Assembly: GCA_026984835.1 (NCBI GenBank)
Contig: JALSRI010000107.1
Span: 1-40,559 of the forward strand
DNA from: Thiohalobacter sp.
GTDB taxonomy: Bacteria > Pseudomonadota > Gammaproteobacteria > DSM-19610
DNA: 40,559 nucleotides
Direction: 5' to 3'
The first letter of the stretch is position 1. Each line of letters starts with the position of its first letter. The position numbers and the translations under genes were made by a program. The notes under the pieces are model-generated. The model worked only from the letters and a program-made list of their open reading frames with translations. It made no database searches and was not told the origin of the DNA. This document shows, piece after piece, positions 1-8,021 of this stretch.

Positions 1-444
1 GCCACGACGAAGAAGAAGGCCACGACGAAGAAGAAGGCCGTCGGGAAGGGGAAAACCGCGACGAAGAAAGTCGCGAAAAAGAAGGTTGCGAAGAAGGCGG
101 CCGCGAGAAAGTCAGCCTCGAAGAAGGCGGCTGTGAAGAAAAAGGCCGCGGCGAAGCAGGCATCCTCCGTGAAGAGGAAAGCCGCCTCGAAAAAGAAGGC
201 GGGCGCCGGCGGGCGCGCGGCGAAGGCGTCGGCGCCGAAGAAAAAGGCAGCCGTACGCAGGAAATCCGCCGGCGGCAAGGCGGCGGCTGCGAAGAAGGCC
301 GCGACGAAAAAGAGACCCGCGGCGAAGAAAAAGGCCGCTGCCGGCAAGGTGCCGGCCAGGAAGAAAGCCGGCACCGGCAAGGCCGCGGCGAAGAAGAAGC
401 GGCCGGCTGTGAAGAAAAAGGCGGCTGCCCGCAAACGGCGCTGA
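1..444 (+). CDS. Histone H1-like Lys/Ala-rich protein (5' end outside window)
   Basis: The frame is open from base 1, so the gene begins upstream; an internal ATG at 133 is unlikely to be the true start. The visible 147 residues are almost only Lys, Ala, Arg, Thr, Ser, Gly and Pro in degenerate repeats of the KKAA/KKKA type. This matches the unstructured C-terminal tails of bacterial histone H1-like proteins (AlgP/AlgR3 of Pseudomonas, Hc1-like proteins), which bind DNA non-specifically and affect nucleoid compaction or expression of certain promoters. No folded domain is visible. The DNA is itself repetitive (aagaagaaggcc-like units), so copy number probably drifts. Assignment to a named family is not possible without the N-terminus. 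Confidence 0.7.
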   Translation, partial: ATTKKKATTKKKAVGKGKTATKKVAKKKVAKKAAARKSASKKAAVKKKAAAKQASSVKRKAASKKKAGAGGRAAKASAPKKKAAVRRKSAGGKAAAAKKAATKKRPAAKKKAAAGKVPARKKAGTGKAAAKKKRPAVKKKAAARKRR

Positions 445-455
445 GCCGGCTTCGC

Positions 456-1679
456 TCAGGGGTTGCGGATGGAAGGGGCGTCGTTCGCCCAGCAGCGGTT
501 CGGCACCCCCGGGGCGTGGCCGGTCGCGCTGTGGCCGGGTTCACCACTGGACGGCTGTTCGGCCGCCGGACCGTTGGCGACCAGCATTTCCCAGACATGC
601 ATGCCGCCGTCGGCGAGGGCGGCCTCGAGACTGGCCAGCTCGAACTCCCAGCCCCGCACCCGTTTTTCTCCCTGGCTTCGGGTGATGGCGTCGCGATGGT
701 AGTGCAGGCGCCGGCGCCAGTGGGCGAGGCTCTGGCGGTAATGCGGGCCGAGATTGCGGGTGCCCAGGATGGTCAAGCCGGCCGATTCGGTATCCGCCGC
801 CAGCCTGGACAGGCGCAAGCCGCGGCCGTCGCCGTGCAGCCGGCGGCGCAGCCAGCGGTTGCCGGCCAGCAGCTCCTGGTCGATGCCGGTCGTCGTCAGC
901 AGGGCCAGGCCGCCGGGCCTGAGCAGCGTCGACAGGTGGACGAGGCAGTTGCGGAAGCCGCGCTGCCCGACCGCGTCGCGCAGGTCGCCCAGCAGCAGCC
1001 GGTCATAGCCGTTGAGGCAGGGCTGGGGCCGGCCGCAGCGGAAATCGAGCCTGCCGTCCAGTCCCTGGCGTCGCGCGGCGGCGCGGTTGTGCTGGAGCTG
1101 GGCCCGGCTGCGGCAGGTGGCGGTGATGCGGACGTCGGCTTCACGGGCCAGGTACAGCGGCAGCGCGCCCCAGCCTGCATCGACGACCAGCAGGTGTTGA
1201 CCGGGTCGCAGCATCAACTGCTCCAGGATCCGGCGTCGGGCGAGCCGCTGGGCCTGTTCCAGGCTCATGCCGGCCTCCGTGAACTGTGCGCAGTGGGTGT
1301 AGAGGGCTTCACCGAGACAGTAGCGGGACAGCTGCAGACTGTCGTCCTGCCAGGACAGTATGCGCTCGGTGCGCGGGCGCGGGAACAGGTGCTCCGCCAG
1401 CCGGTGCAGCCAGCCGCGCGGCACGTGGCGCGGGCGGGGCGAGAGCAGGCGGCCGATGAGCAGCGGCAGCTGTTCGGGGGTGGTGCTCCAGTCACCCGCC
1501 ACGTAGCTTTCACCGAGCCGGGAGGTGGAACCGTTCAGCAGACGGCGCAGGCCGCGGCGCTTGTGGATGTGCCAGTCGAGTACGGGGCCGCCCCGGCCGA
1601 CCTGCCGTTCATCGCCGTCCGGCAGGTGGATGCGCAGGCGGTGATGCGGAAAACGGCGCTCCAGCTCATTCTGCTGCAT
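456..1679 (-). CDS. Divergent cyclopropane-fatty-acyl-phospholipid synthase-like methyltransferase
   Basis: 407 residues with the architecture of the CFA synthase family: an N-terminal lipid-binding part containing GESYVAGDW (about 56-64), the SLEQAQ segment (139-144) and a Rossmann SAM-binding fold starting at LLVVDAGWGALPL (163-175). In real CFA synthases the SAM loop reads DIGCGWGG, and Cys, Glu, His and Tyr bind the catalytic bicarbonate. Here a Cys is kept (C130, in THCAQF), but the FEHVG segment has become DLRDAVG, the following HTIG-like turn is LTTTG, and the late Tyr pair is absent. The protein may therefore methylate another substrate or be a non-catalytic relative. The C-terminal 30 residues are low complexity. 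It is transcribed away from the neighbouring membrane-protein/mpl operon. Confidence 0.75.
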   Translation of the reverse strand: MQQNELERRFPHHRLRIHLPDGDERQVGRGGPVLDWHIHKRRGLRRLLNGSTSRLGESYVAGDWSTTPEQLPLLIGRLLSPRPRHVPRGWLHRLAEHLFPRPRTERILSWQDDSLQLSRYCLGEALYTHCAQFTEAGMSLEQAQRLARRRILEQLMLRPGQHLLVVDAGWGALPLYLAREADVRITATCRSRAQLQHNRAAARRQGLDGRLDFRCGRPQPCLNGYDRLLLGDLRDAVGQRGFRNCLVHLSTLLRPGGLALLTTTGIDQELLAGNRWLRRRLHGDGRGLRLSRLAADTESAGLTILGTRNLGPHYRQSLAHWRRRLHYHRDAITRSQGEKRVRGWEFELASLEAALADGGMHVWEMLVANGPAAEQPSSGEPGHSATGHAPGVPNRCWANDAPSIRNP

Positions 1680-1696
1680 TTCGCTTCCCCTTTATC

Positions 1697-1704
1697 ATTA
1701 TAAT
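1697..1704. promoter_or_regulatory. Possible shared -10 region (ATTATAAT)
   Basis: The octamer ATTATAAT reads TATAAT on both strands (1699-1704 on plus, 1697-1702 on minus) in the 106-bp gap between two divergent genes. It is the only AT-rich patch there. No convincing -35 box accompanies it on either strand, so this is a weak call. Confidence 0.28.
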
Positions 1705-1785
1705 CGCGGGCATGCTGCAGTTTCCTTCCAGGCTCATCCCAAAAAGTAGAACGGCTTTGGCGGCTTGTAAAGTGGGTCGGCGCCG

Positions 1786-2319
1786 GTGAAGCTGTCGCAA
1801 TGGGCGGGCGCACGCCTCTATGCCTGGCTGGAACTGTGCCTGTTGCGGCGCGCCCCGCAGGACGACGCCGCCTCGCCGGCGGCCCTGTGGCTGGCGCTGC
1901 TGCTGTACATCGTCACCGACGTGGTCATCGCCGCGGCCAGTTCCGGCCTGCGGGTGGCGCTGGCCATGACGGCCGTCGACGTGGCCGTGCTGGCCGCCTT
2001 CAGCTGGGCATTGCTGCGTCTGGCGGGGCGTCCGGCGCGCCTGCTCCAGACCCTGACGGCGCTGGCGGGCAGCGGGGTCATCCTCGGCGTGCTGGCGCTG
2101 CCGCTGGTGCAGCAGGCAGCCGCCGCCCAGCGCAACGACGCGCCGGCGGCCGGGCTGGCCATGCTGTGGCTGCTGCTGGTGGTGTGGAGCGTGGTGGTGC
2201 GGGCGCACATCTTCCGGCACGCGCTGTCGGCCGGGTTCAGCGTCGGCATGCTGGTCGCGGTGGTGCACGCCGCGCTGCTGTTCGGCCTGGTCGAATACCT
2301 GTTTCCGAGGGTGACTTGA
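1786..2319 (+). CDS. Four-helix integral membrane protein of unknown function
   Basis: 177 residues starting at GTG 1786. Four hydrophobic segments are visible (about 31-52, 56-78, 85-105 and 121-172, the last long enough for two helices), with an Arg-rich N-terminal cytoplasmic region (LLRRAPQDD). No catalytic motif is recognised. Its TGA stop overlaps the ATG of mpl by one base (TGATG), so the two are translationally coupled and probably one operon. Proteins of this type ahead of mpl are uncharacterised, and a role in envelope or peptidoglycan turnover is only a context guess. Confidence 0.75.
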   Translation: MKLSQWAGARLYAWLELCLLRRAPQDDAASPAALWLALLLYIVTDVVIAAASSGLRVALAMTAVDVAVLAAFSWALLRLAGRPARLLQTLTALAGSGVILGVLALPLVQQAAAAQRNDAPAAGLAMLWLLLVVWSVVVRAHIFRHALSAGFSVGMLVAVVHAALLFGLVEYLFPRVT

Positions 2320-3674
2320 TGCGTATTCATGTTCTGGGAATCTGCGGCACCTTCATGGGTGGCCTGGCGCTGCTGGCGCGCGAGCAGGGCATCGGGGTGT
2401 CCGGCTCCGACGCCGGCGTCTATCCGCCCATGAGCACCCAGCTGCGGGAGCAGGGCATCGAGCTGATGGAAGGCTACCGCGCCGCGCACCTGCAGCCGGC
2501 GCCCGATCGGGTGGTGGTGGGCAACGCCTTGAGCCGCGGCAACGAGGCGGTCGAGTACATGCTGAACGAGGGGCTGCGCTACACATCGGGGCCGCAGTGG
2601 CTCGGCGAGCAGGTCCTGCGGGACCGCTGGGTGCTGGCGGTGGCCGGCACCCACGGCAAGACCAGCACCGCCAGCATGCTGGCCTGGATCCTGGAGCACG
2701 CCGGGCTGAAACCGGGTTTCCTGATCGGCGGCGTGCCGCGCAACTTCGGGGTGTCGGCGCGCCTCGGCGACTCGCCCTTCTTCGTCATCGAGGCCGACGA
2801 GTACGACACCGCCTTCTTCGACAAGCGCTCCAAGTTCGTCCACTACCGCCCCCGCACCCTGGTGCTGAACAACCTCGAATACGATCATGCCGACATCTTC
2901 CCCGACCTGTCCTCCATCCAGCAGCAGTTCCACCACCTGCTGCGTACCGTGCCGGGCAACGGCCTGATCGTCGTCAATGCCGCGGACGGCAACCTGGCGG
3001 AGGTGCTCGACATGGGCTGCTGGACCCCGGTGGAGACGGCCTCGGCCGGCGATTTCCCGGCACAGTGGCAGGTGCGGCCGCTGGCGGCCGACGGTTCGCG
3101 CTTCGAGGTGCTGCTGGACGGCCGCCCGCAGGGCGCGGTCGGGTGGTCGCAGCTCGGCGACCACAACCTGCACAACGCCCTGTCGGCCATCGCCGCCGCC
3201 CGCCACGCCGGCGTGCCGGTGGCACAGGCCATCGAGGCGCTGGCCGCCTTCGAGGGCGTGAAGCGGCGCATGGAGATACGCGGCGTCGCCGGCGGCGTCA
3301 CCGTCTATGACGACTTCGCCCATCATCCCACCGCCATCGCCAGCACCCTGGCGGGGCTGCGCCGGCGGGTCGGCGCGGCGCGCATCCTGGCGCTGCTGGA
3401 ACCTCGCTCCAACACCATGCGCATGGGCGTACACCGCGACGCCCTGGCGGGCGCGCTGGCCGGGGCGGACGCCGTGTGGCTGTACCAGCCCGCCGATCTC
3501 GACTGGGACCTGCGCCAGGCGGCGGCCGGTGGCCGGGTGTTCGGCGATATCGATGCGTTGGTGGCGTCGGTGGCGGGGGAGGCGCGGGTGGGGGATCATG
3601 TGCTGGTGATGAGTAACGGGGGCTTCGGCGGCATCCACGACAAGCTGCTGCGGGCGCTCGCCGCCTCGGCGTGA
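2319..3674 (+). CDS. mpl: UDP-N-acetylmuramate:L-alanyl-gamma-D-glutamyl-meso-diaminopimelate ligase
   Basis: 451 residues, normal length for Mpl. The enzyme re-attaches the recycled murein tripeptide to UDP-MurNAc in the cytoplasm with ATP, feeding peptidoglycan synthesis. The N-terminal Rossmann part begins MRIHVLGICGTFMGGLA, characteristic of Mpl and MurC. The Mur-ligase P-loop is GTHGKTS (110-116). It is followed by the EADEYDTAFFDKRSKF segment typical of Mpl, the NNLEYDHADIF segment, and the C-terminal YDDFAHHPTA motif. The start at ATG 2319 overlaps the upstream stop. ubiX follows after 57 bp, the gene order seen in many gammaproteobacteria. Confidence 0.95.
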   Translation: MRIHVLGICGTFMGGLALLAREQGIGVSGSDAGVYPPMSTQLREQGIELMEGYRAAHLQPAPDRVVVGNALSRGNEAVEYMLNEGLRYTSGPQWLGEQVLRDRWVLAVAGTHGKTSTASMLAWILEHAGLKPGFLIGGVPRNFGVSARLGDSPFFVIEADEYDTAFFDKRSKFVHYRPRTLVLNNLEYDHADIFPDLSSIQQQFHHLLRTVPGNGLIVVNAADGNLAEVLDMGCWTPVETASAGDFPAQWQVRPLAADGSRFEVLLDGRPQGAVGWSQLGDHNLHNALSAIAAARHAGVPVAQAIEALAAFEGVKRRMEIRGVAGGVTVYDDFAHHPTAIASTLAGLRRRVGAARILALLEPRSNTMRMGVHRDALAGALAGADAVWLYQPADLDWDLRQAAAGGRVFGDIDALVASVAGEARVGDHVLVMSNGGFGGIHDKLLRALAASA

Positions 3675-3731
3675 CGCCTGCGCGGTGTGTTTTCCATCGC
3701 GACATCGGTCCGGTCACACAGGAGTCACGAC

Positions 3732-4346
3732 ATGAACCATGCCATTGCCGTCGCCATCACCGGCGCCTCCGGCGCCGCCTATGCGCTGCGGCTCCTGAAG
3801 GCGCTGGTCGACGCCGGCGAACAGATCCACCTCATGATCTCGGCGCCCGGCCAGGTGGTGATCGGCATGGAGACCGAGCTGCGGCTGCCGGGCCGGCCCG
3901 CGGAGATCCGCCGCGTCCTGGGCGACTACCTGGGCGCCGCCGACGGCCAGCTGCAGGTGTTCGGCCGCGAGGAATGGACGGCGCCGGTGGCCAGCGGCTC
4001 GGCCGCGCCGCGCGCCATGGTGGTCTGTCCCTGCACCACCGGCACCCTGGCCAACATCGCCAACGGCATCTGCAGCAACCTCATCGACCGCGCCGCCGAC
4101 GTCGTCGTCAAGGAAGGCCGGCGCCTGGTGCTGGTGCCGCGCGAGACGCCCTTGTCGGCCATCCACCTGGAGAACATGCTCAAGCTGGCGCGCCTGGGCG
4201 TGGTGATCCTGCCGCCCAGCCCCGGTTTCTACCAGCAGCCGGAGACGATCGGCGAGCTGGTGGATTTCGTGGTGGGAAGGATCCTGGATCAGCTGGGCAT
4301 CGACAACACCCTGTCCCCGAGATGGGGCGAGCCCGACGAAGGATGA
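3732..4346 (+). CDS. ubiX: Flavin prenyltransferase UbiX
   Basis: 204 residues. UbiX attaches a dimethylallyl group to FMN to make prenyl-FMN, the cofactor of the UbiD decarboxylase in ubiquinone synthesis. The FMN-binding start is ITGASGAAYALRL (about 9-21). SGSAAPRAMVVCPCTTGTLA, the PRETPLSAIHLENML segment and the SPGFYQQPET loop are all diagnostic. ATG 3732 is preferred because AGGAG lies seven bases upstream at 3720-3724; an in-frame start at 3687 would add an unconserved leader. It lies 57 bp after mpl and could share its transcript. Confidence 0.95.
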   Translation: MNHAIAVAITGASGAAYALRLLKALVDAGEQIHLMISAPGQVVIGMETELRLPGRPAEIRRVLGDYLGAADGQLQVFGREEWTAPVASGSAAPRAMVVCPCTTGTLANIANGICSNLIDRAADVVVKEGRRLVLVPRETPLSAIHLENMLKLARLGVVILPPSPGFYQQPETIGELVDFVVGRILDQLGIDNTLSPRWGEPDEG

Positions 4347-4458
4347 ATCCGGCGTCCTTGCGGCGCTGCGGTGGGGTGACTCCGCTCGCAATCACACTTC
4401 CACCGCGCTGCACCCGAATGCCAAGGCCCGGAATCGCCAGCGCCGTGCTGGCGAAACG

Positions 4459-4515
4459 AAACAAAGAACCTCCGCGTTCCTCTGTGTTCTTTGCGCCTTT
4501 GCGTCAGGTTTTGCG
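4459..4515. repeat. Dispersed repeat of the CGCAAAGG/CACAGAGG/CGCGGAGG type
   Basis: Read on the minus strand, this stretch runs through a degenerate iteration of 9-10 base units (acgcaaagg, cgcaaagaa, cacagagga, cgcggaggt). This kind of intergenic repeat is common in many bacterial genomes and often yields spurious peptides with an LTQRRKEHRG-like sequence. It lies 15 bases past the stop of the DedA-PAP2 gene. The rest of the 183-bp gap between ubiX and that gene shows nothing else. Confidence 0.6.
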
Positions 4516-4529
4516 ACCCCCCGCGCCCG

Positions 4530-6575
4530 TCACGGCGGACTGCCCGCCGCCGGCCGCGGGGCGGGTTCATACAGGAGCAGGACGTCCCCGCTCCACTTCG
4601 CCTGCCCGGCCTTCACCGCCCGCGGCGGCCGCCGCACCAGCTTCTGGCCGAGGCCGTCCAGATCCTGCCGCAGCTCCCGCAACGGCGTATCGAAATCGTC
4701 GTCCGTGACCAGGAGGGTGACCAGCTTCAGGCGGCTCTCGCGCAGCAGCGACACGTTGCCCACCCACAGGGGCACGCCGTTCTCCAGCTGGTAGCCACCG
4801 GGCCACAGGCGCAGCACCCGCAGGTGATCGGGGTCGCCGCCGGTGCGCGTCAGCAGCAGCTGCTGTTCGCGTCCGTCGTGCACCTGTGGCAGCACCGGCA
4901 GGCGGTCCACGCCGGCGTCGCTGGCGAACAGGTCGGGCAGGCCGGTCCAGGCCGCGGCCGGGCGCTGCCAGCCGCGGGCCGACAATACCCCTTCGAGCCG
5001 CCGCAGGGTGCCCGCCCACTGCACGTCGAGGGGGTGATGGTGACGGCCTTCGAGGTCGTTGCGGTAGGTCGGCAGTCGCTGCCAGCCGCCGTTCAGCCAG
5101 GCGCTCAGGTGCAGCACCCGCGGCTGCTGCTGGTAGGGCTGGTAGCGGGCCAGGTCGGTCTCGAAGCGCTGGCTGCCGTGCCAGGTCCACAGGCCCAGCA
5201 GGCACACCAGCGCCACCGGGACGAGGCGCGGCGGCGAGACGCGGGGCGCCGGGTGCACGCGGTAGGCGATGCCCAGCAGCGCCACCCAGGCCAGGCCGAG
5301 GCTGATGCCGCCGAGCACGTCGCTGAACCAGTGCGCGCCCAGGTACAGGCGCGAGAAGGCGATGGCCGTCACCAGCAGGACCGCCAGCGAGTAGGGCAGC
5401 CAGTGCCAGCTGCTGCGCAGTTCGCGCGCCACCAGCACCGCCAGGAAGCCGAACACGGCGACCGACAGGCTGGCGTGGCCGCTCGGGAAGGCGTGGCTGG
5501 CGGTGAGGCTGAACAGGCTGGGCGGGCGTTCCACGTCGGTGGCCAGCTTGAGTCCTTCGGTCAGCAGGCCGACCGCCACCACCGTGGTCAGCCAGTGGGC
5601 CACGGCGCGCCAGTGCCGGCGCCACAACAGCCACAGGCTCAGCAACACCGTGAAGCCGTACAGCACCACGCCGTCGCCGAGTTCGGTGATGCGTATCAGG
5701 ACGCGGTCGGCCGGCTCGCTGCGCAGGCCCTGCAGGGCGTGGTAGAGGTAGAGGTCGAGGTTGTGCAGCAGACTGCCGGGGGTGAGTTGCTGCAGGGTGG
5801 TCATGAACATCCAGCTGGCCGCCAGCAGCAGCAGGGTGAGCACCGTCATGCCGCGGGCCTCCGGGTGCGCGGGGTCCAGCAGGGCGGCGGCGACGGGTTC
5901 CACCAGCCGGTGGCGGTGGCTCCAGTCGAGAATGGCCAGCCGCACTTCTTCGGCGTGCGGCTGCAGGCTGCGGGCGATACGCCGCACCAGCCACCACACG
6001 AACCACAGCAGCGCCACCAGCAGGCCGATGAGCAGCGCCAGGCGGCCGGCGATCTCGGCGGCCACCCCCAGCGAGGCGCCGAACAGGATGCCGGGCAGCA
6101 TGTAGGCCGGCGCCCACAGGATGGCCGACAGCACGTTGATGACGAAGAACCTGCGCACCGGCATGTCCAGCATGCCGGCGATGGCCGGCACCAGCGGCCG
6201 CACCGGTCCCACGAAGCGCGCCAGCACGATGCTCTTGCCGCCGTGGCGGTGAAAGAAGTCGACACCCCGGGTCATCATTTCCGGGTGGGTGCGGAACGGC
6301 CACATCACCCGCAGCCGCTGGTGGAAATGACGCCCGATCAGGTAGCTGCTGCCGTCGCCGAGAATGGCGCCGATGATGGCCCACACCAGGGTCGGCACCA
6401 GCTCCATGCTGCCGGCCGCCACCATGGCGCCGATGGCGAACATGACCACCGTGCCCGGCACGAACAGGCCCACCACCAGGAAGGACTCCAGCGCCGACAC
6501 CACCAGCACGGTGAGGCTGGCCCAGTGCGGATGCAGCCGGATCCACTCCAGGAAGGTGTCGATCCACTGCTCCAT
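4530..6575 (-). CDS. DedA - PAP2 phosphatase - LssY fusion membrane protein
   Basis: 681 residues with three recognisable parts. Residues 1-200 are a DedA/SNARE-associated (VTT) domain, with the FVPG motif (38-41), the GDGSSYLIGRHF segment (73-84) and FVGPVRPLVPAIAG (121-134). Residues about 245-440 are a PAP2 acid phosphatase with the full motif set: K343-x6-R350-P351, PSGH (364-367) and SRLYLGAHWFSD (408-419). Residues about 470-675 match the LssY C-terminal domain (LPTYRNDLEG, then PLDVQWAG). DedA proteins flip or traffic lipids and PAP2 enzymes dephosphorylate lipid phosphates such as undecaprenyl-PP, so a role in lipid carrier recycling is a reasonable inference. About 10-12 membrane segments are expected. 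The same fusion is known in other Proteobacteria. Confidence 0.88.
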   Translation of the reverse strand: MEQWIDTFLEWIRLHPHWASLTVLVVSALESFLVVGLFVPGTVVMFAIGAMVAAGSMELVPTLVWAIIGAILGDGSSYLIGRHFHQRLRVMWPFRTHPEMMTRGVDFFHRHGGKSIVLARFVGPVRPLVPAIAGMLDMPVRRFFVINVLSAILWAPAYMLPGILFGASLGVAAEIAGRLALLIGLLVALLWFVWWLVRRIARSLQPHAEEVRLAILDWSHRHRLVEPVAAALLDPAHPEARGMTVLTLLLLAASWMFMTTLQQLTPGSLLHNLDLYLYHALQGLRSEPADRVLIRITELGDGVVLYGFTVLLSLWLLWRRHWRAVAHWLTTVVAVGLLTEGLKLATDVERPPSLFSLTASHAFPSGHASLSVAVFGFLAVLVARELRSSWHWLPYSLAVLLVTAIAFSRLYLGAHWFSDVLGGISLGLAWVALLGIAYRVHPAPRVSPPRLVPVALVCLLGLWTWHGSQRFETDLARYQPYQQQPRVLHLSAWLNGGWQRLPTYRNDLEGRHHHPLDVQWAGTLRRLEGVLSARGWQRPAAAWTGLPDLFASDAGVDRLPVLPQVHDGREQQLLLTRTGGDPDHLRVLRLWPGGYQLENGVPLWVGNVSLLRESRLKLVTLLVTDDDFDTPLRELRQDLDGLGQKLVRRPPRAVKAGQAKWSGDVLLLYEPAPRPAAGSPP

Positions 6576-6599
6576 GAGGCGGCGGCTCCCGGCAGCGTG

Positions 6600-7883
6600 T
6601 CAGGCGATGGCGGCGAAGGCGGTGGCCGCTGCCTGCAGCGTGGCGCCGATGGCTTCGTCGTCGTGTGCCGAGGAGACGAAGCCGGCTTCGAAGGCCGACG
6701 GCGCCAGGTAGACGCCGGCGTCGAGCATGGCGTGGAAGAAGCGCCGGAAGCGCTCGACGTCGCAGGCCTGCACCTCGCCAAAGCGCCTGACGCGCCCGGC
6801 CCCGGTGAAGAACAGGCCGAACATGCCGCCGACCCGGTTGGTGGTGAAGGGCACCCCGGCGTCGCGGGCGCGCGCCTCCAGTCCCTCGGTCAGGGTCCGG
6901 GCAGTCTCTGCCAGGCGGTCGTGGAAGCCCGGCTGGCGCGCCAGTTCCAGGGTGGCCAGGCCGGCCGCCATGGCCACCGGGTTGCCGGACAGGGTGCCGG
7001 CCTGGTAGACCGGGCCGGTGGGGGCGATGTGTTCCATGATGTCGCGGCGGCCGCCGAAGGCGCCCACCGGCAGGCCGCCGCCCACCACCTTGCCCAGCGT
7101 GGTCAGATCCGGCGTGACGCCGTAGTGCGCCTGGGCGCCGCCCAGGGCGACCCGGAAACCGGTCATGACCTCGTCGAAGATGAGCACGCTGCCGTGGCGG
7201 TCGCAGACCGCGCGCAGGGTCTCCAGGAAGCCGGGTTCGGGCGGCACGCAGTTCATGTTGCCGGCCACCGGTTCGACGATGACGGCCGCCACCTGGTCGC
7301 CGATGTCGGCGAATACCGTTTCCACCTGTCCGGCGTTGTTGTACTCCAGGGTGACGGTGTGTTCGGCCAGCGCCGCCGGCACCCCCGGCGAGGTCGGCAC
7401 GCCCAGGGTCAGGGCGCCAGAGCCGGCCTTGACCAGCAGCGAGTCGGAGTGGCCGTGGTAGCAGCCCTCGAACTTGACGATTTTGTCGCGGCCGGTGAAG
7501 CCGCGCGCCAGGCGGATGGCGCTCATGGTGGCCTCGGTGCCGGAGTTGACCATGCGCACCAGCTCCAGCGACGGCACCAGCTCGCACAGGGTGTCGGCCA
7601 TGCGGATCTCGATCTCGGTGGGGGCGCCGAAGCCCAGCCCGTCGGCGGCCGTCTCCTGCACGGCGCGGATGACGTCGGGGTGGCCGTGGCCGGCGATCAT
7701 GGGGCCCCAGGAGGCGACGTAGTCCACGTAGCGCCGGCCGTCGACATCGATCAGCCAGGCGCCCTCGCCGCGGGCGAAGAACACCGGTTCACCGCCGACG
7801 CCCCGGAAGGCGCGCACCGGCGAATTGACGCCGCCCGGGATGTGCCTCTGGGCGGCCTGGAAGAGTTCGGAGGATCTGGACAT
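6600..7883 (-). CDS. hemL: Glutamate-1-semialdehyde 2,1-aminomutase
   Basis: 427 residues, the standard length. It is a PLP enzyme converting glutamate-1-semialdehyde to 5-aminolevulinate for tetrapyrrole synthesis. The start [36 protein letters not shown] (111-128), [10 protein letters not shown] (138-147), [11 protein letters not shown] (234-244) and the PLP-lysine in [17 protein letters not shown] (K265) are all present. The start is set at MSRSS, since the upstream in-frame TTG at 7934 would run through an unrelated repeat element. It lies downstream of thiD and thiE on the same strand but is separated from them by a 110-bp inverted-repeat element. Confidence 0.96.
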   Translation of the reverse strand: MSRSSELFQAAQRHIPGGVNSPVRAFRGVGGEPVFFARGEGAWLIDVDGRRYVDYVASWGPMIAGHGHPDVIRAVQETAADGLGFGAPTEIEIRMADTLCELVPSLELVRMVNSGTEATMSAIRLARGFTGRDKIVKFEGCYHGHSDSLLVKAGSGALTLGVPTSPGVPAALAEHTVTLEYNNAGQVETVFADIGDQVAAVIVEPVAGNMNCVPPEPGFLETLRAVCDRHGSVLIFDEVMTGFRVALGGAQAHYGVTPDLTTLGKVVGGGLPVGAFGGRRDIMEHIAPTGPVYQAGTLSGNPVAMAAGLATLELARQPGFHDRLAETARTLTEGLEARARDAGVPFTTNRVGGMFGLFFTGAGRVRRFGEVQACDVERFRRFFHAMLDAGVYLAPSAFEAGFVSSAHDDEAIGATLQAAATAFAAIA

Positions 7884-7910
7884 GGGTGGTTCCTGTTGAT
7901 GGGGTGGGGG

Positions 7911-8020
7911 GATGGCCACGGAAAGCACGGACAAGAACTTTTTTCAGGACCACGCGCGAAGCGCGGGTCCACATCCGAAGACGCTTTGGTCCGTGTTTTC
8001 CGTACTTTCCGTGGCCATCC
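7911..8020. repeat. 110-bp inverted-repeat element, copy 1 (CACGGAAAG family)
   Basis: The element begins GATGGCCACGGAAAGCACGG and ends with the matching inverted arm CGTACTTTCCGTGGCCATC. The core contains CCACGCGCGAAGCGCGGGT, the reverse complement of the core seen in the copies at 19719 and 40287, so this copy is in the opposite orientation. It lies between hemL and thiE, with its end two bases from the thiE stop codon. The arms are made of 9-bp CACGGAAAG units. There is no coding capacity. Confidence 0.8.
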
Positions 8021-8021
8021 C

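Noticed and set aside
516-1703. 395-codon plus-strand frame opposite the CFA-synthase-like gene
   Set aside because: The minus-strand translation has clear family motifs. The opposite frame is Gln/Ala/Val-rich and matches nothing.
1818-3638. 606-codon minus-strand frame opposite mpl
   Set aside because: mpl is complete and certain. The antisense frame is a shadow caused by composition.
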